Assembly: GCA_030698375.1 (NCBI GenBank)
Contig: JAUYLL010000132.1
Span: forward strand, 51,651 to 115,650
Length of the DNA stretch: 64,000 nucleotides
Origin: Nocardioides sp.
GTDB taxonomy: Bacteria; Actinomycetota; Actinomycetes; Propionibacteriales; Nocardioidaceae
Direction: 5' to 3'
Below are positions 55,137 through 64,000 of the stretch, piece by piece. The translations under genes were made by a program, and so were the position numbers. Position 1 is the first letter of the stretch. Each line of letters starts with the position of its first letter. The notes under the pieces were generated by a model, which saw nothing but the letters and a program-made list of their open reading frames with translations, did not search any database and was not told the DNA's origin.

Positions 55137-57203
55137 TCAGTCGAGCCCGTTCGCGGCGCGGATCACGTCGACGATCCCGTCCATGATCTCGGTGAGTCCG
55201 AAGTCCTTGGGCGTGTAGACCGCGCCGACACCCATCTCGCTCAGCGCCCGGGCGTCACCGCCGGGAATGATGCCGCCCACGATCACGGGGACGTCGCCGA
55301 TGCCGGCCTCACGCATGCCCTCGAGGACCGCGGGGACCAGCTCCATGTGGCTCCCGGAGAGGATCGACAGGCCCACGCAGTGCACGTCCTCGGCGACGGC
55401 TGCGGCCACGATCTGCTCGGGGGTCAGGCGGATGCCCTGGTAGATGACCTCGAAGCCGGCGTCGCGGGCACGGACGGCGACCTGCTCGGCGCCGTTGGAG
55501 TGACCGTCGAGCCCGGGCTTGCCGACCAGCAGGCGCAAGCGCCCACCGAGCTCCTCGCCGGTGGCGCGGACCTTCTCGCGGACGGCAGTGAGCTCCGAGC
55601 CCGCCTCGGCCACGCCGACCGCACCGCTCACGCCGGTGGGGGCGCGGAACTCCCCGAAGACCTCACGCAGGGTGCCGGCCCACTCCCCCGTCGTGGCGCC
55701 AGCCCGAGCCGCGGCCAGGGTGGCCTCCATCAGGTTGGCATCGGACTTGGCGTCCTCGGCCAGCCGCGCCAACGCGCGGTCGACCTCGGCCTGGTCGCGC
55801 TGGCCCTTCCACGCCTCGACGCTGGCCATCGCCGACCGCTCGGCCTCGGGGTCCGCGGCCTGGATCGCGCCGTCCAGGTCCGCGGTGAGCGGTGAGGGCT
55901 CGGTGGTCTCGAACCGGTTGACACCCACGATCACCTCGTCACCGGACTCGATGCGGCCGCGCCGAGCAGCATGGGCGGAGACCAACGCCTGCTTCATGTA
56001 GCCGGACTCGACGGCCGCGATCGCACCGCCGAGCGCCTGGACCCGGTCGATCTCCGCCTTCGCGCTGGCGATGAGCTCGGCGACCTTGGCCTCGATGACG
56101 GTGCTGCCCTCGAAGATGTCGTCGTACTCCAGGAGGTCGGACTCGAAGGCCAGCACCTGCTGCAGGCGCAGGGACCACTGCTGGTCCCACGGCCGCGGCA
56201 GACCGAGCGCCTCGTTCCAGGCCGGCAGCTGCACCGCGCGGGCGCGGGCGTTCTTGGACAGCGTGACGCCGAGCATCTCCAGCACGATCCGCTGGACGTT
56301 GTTCTCCGGCTGGGCCTCGGTGAGCCCCAGGGAGTTCACCTGGACGCCGTAGCGGAACCGACGCATCTTCGGGTCGGTGACGCCGTACCGCTCACGGGTG
56401 ATGTCATCCCACAGCTGCACGAACGCCCGCATCTTGCAGGTCTCCTCGACGAACCGGACACCGGCGTTGACGAAGAAGGAGATGCGCCCGACGACCCGCT
56501 CGAAGTCCTTCTCGCTGACCTGCCCGGCGTCGCGGACCGCGTCGAGCACGGCGATGGCGGTGCACAACGCGTAGGCGAGTTCCTGGGTGGGCGTCGCGCC
56601 CGCCTCCTGCAGGTGGTAGCTGCAGATGTTGATCGGGTTCCACTTCGGGACCTGGTTGACCGTGTAGGCGATCATGTCGCTGGTGAGCCGCAGCGAGTGC
56701 TCGGGCGGGAACACGTACGTCCCGCGGGAGAGGTACTCCTTGACGATGTCGTTCTGGGTGGTGCCCGCGAGCTGGGCGGCCACCTCCTCCGGGGCCAGGT
56801 CGGGGTTCTGCTCCTCGGCCACCACCTGGTACATCGCCAGCAGCCACATCGCCGTGGCGTTGATGGTCATCGAGGTGTTCATGTCCGTGAGCGGGATGTC
56901 GTCGAAGAGCTGACGCATCTCCCCCAGGTGCGGCACCGGTACGCCGACCTTGCCGACCTCTCCCCGGGCCAGCGGCGAGTCCGGGTCGTAGCCGGTCTGC
57001 GTCGGCAGGTCGAACGCCACCGAAAGACCGGTCTGGCCCTTGGAGAGGTTGTTCCGGTACAACGCGTTCGACGCGGCCGCCGTGGAGTGGCCCGCGTAGG
57101 TCCGCATCACCCACGGCCGGTCCTTCTCCCGCGGGCGGTCTGCGGGGGGCAGTGCCTCGGTGGGCTCGTCCGTCGCGGCGTGGGGGGCGGGCTGCTCGCT
57201 CAT
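55137..57203 (-). CDS. ecm: Adenosylcobalamin-dependent (2R)-ethylmalonyl-CoA mutase
   Basis: A 688-residue single-chain acyl-CoA mutase, also called meaA. The barrel domain opens RPWVMRTYAGHSTAAASNAL and has GLSVAFDLPTQTGYDPDSPL, MNTSMTINATAMWLLA, GTTQNDIVKEYLSRGTYVFP and INICSYHLQEAGATP. The B12 domain (about 550-688) has the lower-ligand motif D-x-H-x-x-G in KPGLDGHSNGAEQ. Single-chain form and close likeness to MeaA make it the ethylmalonyl-CoA mutase rather than the two-subunit methylmalonyl-CoA mutase. It converts ethylmalonyl-CoA made by Ccr to methylsuccinyl-CoA. Confidence 0.92.
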   Translation of the reverse strand: MSEQPAPHAATDEPTEALPPADRPREKDRPWVMRTYAGHSTAAASNALYRNNLSKGQTGLSVAFDLPTQTGYDPDSPLARGEVGKVGVPVPHLGEMRQLFDDIPLTDMNTSMTINATAMWLLAMYQVVAEEQNPDLAPEEVAAQLAGTTQNDIVKEYLSRGTYVFPPEHSLRLTSDMIAYTVNQVPKWNPINICSYHLQEAGATPTQELAYALCTAIAVLDAVRDAGQVSEKDFERVVGRISFFVNAGVRFVEETCKMRAFVQLWDDITRERYGVTDPKMRRFRYGVQVNSLGLTEAQPENNVQRIVLEMLGVTLSKNARARAVQLPAWNEALGLPRPWDQQWSLRLQQVLAFESDLLEYDDIFEGSTVIEAKVAELIASAKAEIDRVQALGGAIAAVESGYMKQALVSAHAARRGRIESGDEVIVGVNRFETTEPSPLTADLDGAIQAADPEAERSAMASVEAWKGQRDQAEVDRALARLAEDAKSDANLMEATLAAARAGATTGEWAGTLREVFGEFRAPTGVSGAVGVAEAGSELTAVREKVRATGEELGGRLRLLVGKPGLDGHSNGAEQVAVRARDAGFEVIYQGIRLTPEQIVAAAVAEDVHCVGLSILSGSHMELVPAVLEGMREAGIGDVPVIVGGIIPGGDARALSEMGVGAVYTPKDFGLTEIMDGIVDVIRAANGLD

Positions 57204-57282
57204 GGTGCGAAGCGTAGGCGGAATCGAACCCGCCGGTAACCGCGTGTCGGCTGTTTCACACCGCCGGACCTGCCCGGGTAGC

Positions 57283-57618
57283 TCAGCCGGTGACCGCGAG
57301 CGGCTCCACCATCACGAGGTGCCGGAGCCGGGCAAGGGTGAGCATCCGGCGTACCGATGCGTTGCAGCCGCGCAGCAGCAGGCGGTGACCGTCGCGCTCC
57401 GCGGCCCGGGTCGCGACCGCGAGGACGCGCAGCGCCGTGGCGTCGATCGTGGTCACGGCGGTGAGGTCGACCACGAGGTCGCCCTCGGTGCGCGCGTCGA
57501 TGTGGTCGTAGAGGGCCTCCCGCACCAGGCCGGTCGAGCGCACGTCGAAGTCACCGACCAGCTTCAGCGCCGTCCCGTCGGTCGCCACGTCCATCGCCGT
57601 CCCTGACGCCATCTGCAT
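57283..57618 (-). CDS. STAS-domain (anti-sigma factor antagonist-like) protein
   Basis: A 111-residue STAS domain: LKLVGDFDVRSTGLVREALY, DLVVDLTAVTTIDATALRVL and CNASVRRMLTLARL. In SpoIIAA-type proteins the phosphorylated Ser follows Asp (DSSGL); here the motif reads DATAL, so that Ser is Ala and only a Thr remains. It may be a non-phosphorylatable or Thr-phosphorylated antagonist. Several starts are possible (57618, 57594, 57663); ATG at 57618 was chosen as the first ATG close to the domain. Confidence 0.8.
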   Translation of the reverse strand: MQMASGTAMDVATDGTALKLVGDFDVRSTGLVREALYDHIDARTEGDLVVDLTAVTTIDATALRVLAVATRAAERDGHRLLLRGCNASVRRMLTLARLRHLVMVEPLAVTG

Positions 57619-57731
57619 CGTCCCCACCGCTCCCGCTCCGAAGGCCGCTCCTCGCAGGCTCACCTTCTCGGTACCCACTATGACGCACGGCACCACCCGG
57701 AGGTTGCGCGCGCCACGGGCCTTTTCGGTGG

Positions 57732-59039
57732 TCAGTCCCCCGGGACCCGCGCAATGTCGGCGCCCAGGCTCGCGAGAACCTCGACGAAGTGCGGGTACCC
57801 GCGGTCGATGTGGTGGGCGTCGGCCACCGTCGTCGTGCCCTCGGCAGCGAGACCAGCGAGGACCAGGGCCGCGCCGGCGCGGATGTCATGGGCGACCACC
57901 GGGGCACCAGAGAGCCGCTCGATGCCCCGCACGACCGCGTGGTGGCCGTCGGTGCGCAGGTCCGCACCGAGCCGGGCCAGCTCCTGGGCGAACATGAAGC
58001 GGGCCTCGAAGACGTTCTCGGTGATCATCGAGGTGCCGCGCGCCACGGCTGCCAGGGCCATCGCGAACGGCTGCAGGTCGGTCGGGAAGCCCGGGTACGG
58101 CAGCGTGACCACGTCGAAGGCGTCGAGCCGACGGTCGCACCGCACCCGGAAGCCGTTCGCGAGCTGGTCGATCTGTGCCCCCGCAGCGACCAGCTTGTCC
58201 GCGGCGATCTCGAAGTGTCGGACCGACGCCCCGTCGACGGTGACGTCGCCCCCGGCGAGGGCCACCGCGAACGTCCAGGTGCCCGCCACGATCCGGTCGC
58301 CCACCGTCGTGTGCCGCGCCGGCTCCAGGCGCTCGACCCCCTCGACGGTGAGCGTGGAGGACCCGATCCCGTCGATCTGCGCCCCCATCTCCACGAGCAT
58401 CTCGCAGAGGTCGACGATCTCGGGCTCACGCGCGACGTTGTCGACGAGGGTCCGCCCCGGCGCCAGGACCGCCGCCGTCACGAGGTTCTCGGTCGCACCG
58501 ACGCTGGGGAAGTCCAGCCACAGGTTCGCGCCGGTGAGCCCACCGGGCGCCTCGGCCACGACCATGCCGTGCTCCACACGGACTGCGGCGCCGAGCTCCT
58601 CCAGGCCCCGGATGTGCATGTCGAGACCGCGGGAGCCGATGTTGTCGCCGCCGGGGAGCGCGACCCGGGCGGTGCCGCAGCGGGCGACCAACGGCCCGAG
58701 GACGCAGATGCTGGCCCGCAGCCGGCGCACCAGGTCGTACGGCGCCACGGGGTGCAGGTCCTCGGGCACCTCGATGGCCACCGTGCCGGACCCGCGCAGC
58801 GTCTCCTCGGGGGACGGGTGGGTGACGCTCACCGTGCAGCCGAGCTGCTCGAGCAGCTGCGCCATGACGTGCACGTCCAGGATGTCGGGCACGTTGCTGA
58901 TCTCGCTGTGGCCCGGCGCCAGCAGCGTCGCCGCCATCAGCTTGAGGGCCGAGTTCTTGGCCCCCCCGACGTCGACGGACCCCTCGAGGGGCCGCTGCAG
59001 GGGACCCGGTGAGGTGAGCCGGAAGCAGTCGCTCATCAT
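57732..59039 (-). CDS. murA: UDP-N-acetylglucosamine 1-carboxyvinyltransferase with Asp in place of the fosfomycin-target Cys
   Basis: A 435-residue enzyme for the first committed step of peptidoglycan synthesis. It contains [54 protein letters not shown] and [25 protein letters not shown]. In E. coli the loop reads PGGC with Cys115; here the same place is Asp132, as in mycobacteria, which makes the enzyme insensitive to fosfomycin. ATG at 59039 (or 59036) is divergent from the adenosyltransferase gene. Confidence 0.96.
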   Translation of the reverse strand: MMSDCFRLTSPGPLQRPLEGSVDVGGAKNSALKLMAATLLAPGHSEISNVPDILDVHVMAQLLEQLGCTVSVTHPSPEETLRGSGTVAIEVPEDLHPVAPYDLVRRLRASICVLGPLVARCGTARVALPGGDNIGSRGLDMHIRGLEELGAAVRVEHGMVVAEAPGGLTGANLWLDFPSVGATENLVTAAVLAPGRTLVDNVAREPEIVDLCEMLVEMGAQIDGIGSSTLTVEGVERLEPARHTTVGDRIVAGTWTFAVALAGGDVTVDGASVRHFEIAADKLVAAGAQIDQLANGFRVRCDRRLDAFDVVTLPYPGFPTDLQPFAMALAAVARGTSMITENVFEARFMFAQELARLGADLRTDGHHAVVRGIERLSGAPVVAHDIRAGAALVLAGLAAEGTTTVADAHHIDRGYPHFVEVLASLGADIARVPGD

Positions 59040-59130
59040 CCTCCTCCTCCCTGGGGCAGCAGTCGTCGATCGACCCTACCGAGACCGGCCCGCGACCGCG
59101 GGCCGGGCACAGCCCCCTAGTCTTGCGGTC

Positions 59131-59706
59131 ATGGTCAACCTCACCAGGATCTACACCCGTACCGGCGACGGCGGGCGCACCCGCCTCGGGGACATGAGCG
59201 AGACCACGAAGAACGACCTGCGCCTGCACGCCTACGCCGACGTCGACGAGGCCAACGCGCACCTGGGGCACGCCGTCGCCGTCGGTGACCTCGACGCCGA
59301 CGTCGTCCAGGTACTGACCGTCGTGCAGAACGACCTCTTCGACGTCGGGGCGGACTTCTGCACGCCCGTGGTCGAGGACCCGGAGTACCCCCCGCTGCGC
59401 ATCGAGCAGGCCTACGTCGACCGTCTCGAGGGGTGGTGCGACTCCTACAACGAGGGTCTGCCGGCCCTCCGGTCGTTCATCCTCAACGGCGGGGCCCCGG
59501 GCGCGGCACTGCTCCACGTCGCCCGCACCACCGTCCGGCGCGCCGAGCGGTCCGCCTGGGCGGCGTACGAGGAGCACGGAGAGTCGATGAACCAGGTGGC
59601 GATCACCTACCTCAACCGTCTCTCCGACCTGCTGTTCATCCTCGCCCGCCACGCCAACCGGGAGCAGGGCGACGTCCTGTGGGTCCCGGGCGGCGAGCGC
59701 GGCTGA
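59131..59706 (+). CDS. Cob(I)alamin adenosyltransferase, PduO type
   Basis: A 191-residue trimeric enzyme that adenosylates cob(I)alamin with ATP. It has the N-terminal ATP site TRIYTRTGDGGRTRLGDMSE, then ADVDEANAHLGHAV, and the cobalamin-side helix RRAERSAWAAYEEHGESMNQ and YLNRLSDLLFILARHANREQ. It supplies the coenzyme needed by the mutase at 55137-57203. ATG at 59131. It sits between murA and the ATP synthase genes as in other actinobacteria. Confidence 0.96.
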   Translation: MVNLTRIYTRTGDGGRTRLGDMSETTKNDLRLHAYADVDEANAHLGHAVAVGDLDADVVQVLTVVQNDLFDVGADFCTPVVEDPEYPPLRIEQAYVDRLEGWCDSYNEGLPALRSFILNGGAPGAALLHVARTTVRRAERSAWAAYEEHGESMNQVAITYLNRLSDLLFILARHANREQGDVLWVPGGERG

Positions 59707-59721
59707 CCCCGGCCGAACGCG

Positions 59722-60162
59722 TCAGGGCCGGCGGGCCTGTCCCGGGGGCGCTGCCTCGGTCCACGCCTGGAAGCCGGTCAGGGCCTCGCGACTCATGGCG
59801 AGCTCAAGCAGCCCGCTGGGTGTCTCGCACTCGACGACCACGTGGTCGGCGTACAGCGAGTAGGTCTCCGCGCCCTCGGGCGTCCGGCGACCGACGTAGT
59901 CGATCTCGGTGCGGACGTACACCGCGCGCGGGCGCGGTGACACGGAGAAGATGCGGAACCACTGCAGGGTGTCGTCGTAGTAGCGACCGAGCCCGAGGAC
60001 CCACCCCCGACCCGCAGTGGTCGTCCGCACCCGCACGCTCAACTCGAAGGTGCCGCCGTGCCGGGAGAGCAGGCGGCGCCGGACCACGAGGGTCACCCCG
60101 TAGAGCACGACCAGGAGGAGCAGCACACCGACGATGTCGAGGAGCCACTGCCACAGCGGCAT
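59722..60162 (-). CDS. DUF2550-family membrane protein
   Basis: A 146-residue protein with one N-terminal helix (WLLDIVGVLLLLVVLYGVTL) and a conserved cytoplasmic part (FELSVRVRTTTAGRGWVLGL, GRYYDDTLQWFRIFSVSPRP). The family has no known function but regularly sits downstream of atpC in actinobacteria. A strong terminator separates it from atpC here, so it should have its own promoter. Confidence 0.9.
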   Translation of the reverse strand: MPLWQWLLDIVGVLLLLVVLYGVTLVVRRRLLSRHGGTFELSVRVRTTTAGRGWVLGLGRYYDDTLQWFRIFSVSPRPRAVYVRTEIDYVGRRTPEGAETYSLYADHVVVECETPSGLLELAMSREALTGFQAWTEAAPPGQARRP

Positions 60163-60184
60163 CCGGCGCCTCCTGTCGGGAAAA

Positions 60185-60229
60185 ACATCACCGCACGCCC
60201 GGTCGGACGACCGGACGTGCGGTGGATGT
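60185..60229 (-). terminator. Intrinsic terminator of the ATP synthase operon
   Basis: On the minus strand ACATCCACCGCACG pairs with CGTGCGGTGATGT (one bulge), capped by CCGGTC/GACCGG, and is followed by TTTTT (60181-60185). It begins 22 bases after the atpC stop. One of the few terminators here with a real T-run. Confidence 0.9.
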
Positions 60230-60251
60230 TATCGGAGGCGGCGGTGGCGTC

Positions 60252-60647
60252 CTACGACGCCTTCTCCGCCGCGCGGACCCGCGCCTCGGCGCTGCGCAGG
60301 GCAGCGATCGCGGCGTCGTCCAGCTCACCGGCCGCGTGGGCTCGATCGAGGTCCTGGCGAGCCTTCTCCAGGTCGATCTCGTGGGACATCTCCACACGCT
60401 CGGAGAGGATCGAGATCCGGTTGTCGGCCACCGAGAGGAACCCGTCCTCGACAGCGGCGACCCAGGTCTCGCCCTCGGCGGTCGTCACGTCGACGACGCC
60501 GGGGACCAGCACCGACAGCAGCGGCGCGTGCCCGGGCAGGATGCCCAGGTCGCCCTCCGTCGTGCGGGCCACGACCATCGTGGCCTGGCCCGACCAGACC
60601 AGCCGGTCGGCCGCGACCAGCTCGACCTGCAGTGCAGAGTCACTCAC
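60252..60647 (-). CDS. atpC: ATP synthase subunit epsilon
   Basis: A 131-residue subunit of the F1 rotor: N-terminal beta sandwich (LQVELVAADRLVWSGQATMV, LGILPGHAPLLSVLVPG, EDGFLSVADNRISIL) and a C-terminal helical hairpin (LEKARQDLDRAHAAGELDDA). Last gene of the operon, 53 bases after atpD. Confidence 0.96.
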   Translation of the reverse strand: MSDSALQVELVAADRLVWSGQATMVVARTTEGDLGILPGHAPLLSVLVPGVVDVTTAEGETWVAAVEDGFLSVADNRISILSERVEMSHEIDLEKARQDLDRAHAAGELDDAAIAALRSAEARVRAAEKAS

Positions 60648-60700
60648 GGAACTTCTCCTCGCTCAGGGTGTCGGCCGGGCTCGCCCGACCTCGGTGGTGC

Positions 60701-63087
<2,387 letters not shown>

Positions 63088-63090
63088 CGG

Positions 63091-64000
63091 TCAGCCCCGC
63101 TTCTGCTTGACGATCTGCTCCTGCTCGACGTCCTCGTCCTCGAGGGCCTCGTGCTCCTCGCGACCAGCCTTCACGGACTGACCGTCAGAGGTCTCGAACT
63201 GGTCGAGGAAGGAGTCGTAGGCCTTCTCGAGCGCCGCCTCGGTCTCGCTCTCGAACTTCTGCGACTCCCGGATGGCCGAGAGGATGCCCTCGTGCGAGCG
63301 GCGCAGGTAGTCGAGGAACTCGTTCTCGAAGCGCAGGACGTCCTCGGTGGGCACCTTGTCGAGCCGACCCGAGGTGCCGGTCCACAGCGACACGGTCATC
63401 TCCTCGACCGGGTACGGCGAGTACTGCGGCTGGCGCAGCAGTGCCATCAGGCGCTGGCCGCGACCCAGCTGCTGGCGCGAGGCCGCGTCAAGGTCCGAGG
63501 CGAACATCGCGAAGGCCTCCATGGCGCGGAACTGCGCCAGGTCGACCTTCAACGAGCCGGTGACGGCCTTCATCGCCTTCGTCATCGCCGCACCACCCAC
63601 GCGCGAGACCGACACACCGACGTCGATCGCCGGGCGCTGGTTGGACGCGAACAGGTCCGACTGCAAGAAGATCTGGCCGTCGGTGATCGAGATGACGTTG
63701 GTCGGGATGAAGGCCGAGACGTCGTTGGCCTTGGTCTCGATGATCGGCAGTCCGGTCATCGAGCCGGCGCCGAGCTCGTCGGAGAGCTTCGCGCACCGCT
63801 CGAGCAGCCGGCTGTGCAGGTAGAACACGTCGCCCGGGTAGGCCTCACGACCCGGCGGGCGGCGCAGCAGCAGCGACACGGCGCGGTAGGCCTCGGCCTG
63901 CTTGGTCAGGTCGTCGAACACGATGAGGACGTGCTTGCCCTCGTACATCCAGTGCTGGCCGATCGCCGAGCCGGTGTACGGGGCGAGGTACTTGAACCCG
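63091..64000 (-). CDS. atpA: ATP synthase subunit alpha, C-terminal part (5' end outside window)
   Basis: The reading frame is open to the window edge and encodes the last 302 or so residues: [94 protein letters not shown] and the acidic tail [20 protein letters not shown]. The Walker A region lies beyond the window. Confidence 0.97.
   Translation of the reverse strand, partial: GFKYLAPYTGSAIGQHWMYEGKHVLIVFDDLTKQAEAYRAVSLLLRRPPGREAYPGDVFYLHSRLLERCAKLSDELGAGSMTGLPIIETKANDVSAFIPTNVISITDGQIFLQSDLFASNQRPAIDVGVSVSRVGGAAMTKAMKAVTGSLKVDLAQFRAMEAFAMFASDLDAASRQQLGRGQRLMALLRQPQYSPYPVEEMTVSLWTGTSGRLDKVPTEDVLRFENEFLDYLRRSHEGILSAIRESQKFESETEAALEKAYDSFLDQFETSDGQSVKAGREEHEALEDEDVEQEQIVKQKRG

Noticed and set aside
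57205..57290. tRNA-like pieces: GGGTTCGATTCC on the minus strand and GGTAGCTCAG on the plus strand
   Set aside because: The T-arm-like and D-arm-like pieces are on opposite strands, no acceptor stem or anticodon arm forms, and the region is the leader of the mutase gene and the end of the STAS gene.

Overview
The window is one dense, very GC-rich stretch of an actinobacterial chromosome. Codon thirds rich in G/C, frequent GTG starts, ATGA/GTGA overlaps between operon genes, a mycothiol-era gene complement (NucS, GlgE pathway, Ccr) and local gene order resembling the atpA-to-glgB part of mycobacterial genomes all point to the high-GC Gram-positives. A Nocardioides-like (Propionibacteriales) source is my best guess, but that is inference. 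I see no rRNA, tRNA, CRISPR array, insertion sequence or phage gene.

Layout. 1-1381: end of an alpha/beta hydrolase and a sugar-dehydrogenase-fold lipoprotein. 1368-9950: the most interesting part, a cobalamin (B12) uptake locus on the minus strand. It contains two cobalamin riboswitches, two copies of a secreted alpha/alpha-barrel protein, two copies of a small membrane-anchored partner protein, and an ECF transporter (T, fused A-A', S). The barrel plus small-domain pair looks like a split version of the animal B12 carriers transcobalamin/intrinsic factor. The riboswitch-barrel-partner unit is tandemly duplicated, and the junction still carries the first codons of the T gene. 9956-15549: gatCAB and ligA. 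15585-20390: a shortened hydrolase, a core methionine synthase-like protein, mnmA, a cysteine desulfurase and an EamA exporter. 20473-23988: etfBA, a membrane protein and an enoyl-CoA hydratase. 24119-38468: alpha-glucan metabolism (glgX, glgP, and the coupled operon glgE-treS-mak-glgB) and a NUDIX protein. 38553-41073: a CnoX-like protein and small membrane or unknown proteins. 41078-50775: meaB, thiolase, epimerase, arfB, pxpABC, ccr, a coiled-coil protein and an unusual 3-hydroxyacyl-CoA dehydrogenase. 50861-55080: an amino-acid/cation symporter, nucS, and an iron-linked operon (small Cys-rich protein, ferritin, PAS histidine kinase). 55137-64000: ethylmalonyl-CoA mutase, a STAS protein, murA, a cobalamin adenosyltransferase, a DUF2550 protein and atpCDG plus part of atpA.

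How it fits together. The window is unusually rich in B12 biology: riboswitch-controlled capture and import, PduO-type adenosylation, the MeaB chaperone, and the B12-dependent mutase. The mutase belongs with Ccr, thiolase, hydroxyacyl-CoA dehydrogenase and epimerase, which together are most of an ethylmalonyl-CoA pathway for acetyl-CoA assimilation. ccr and the hydroxyacyl-CoA dehydrogenase share a near-identical palindrome in their promoters, suggesting one regulator. The second theme is storage and capsule glucan through trehalose (TreS-Mak-GlgE-GlgB), with degradation by GlgP and GlgX.
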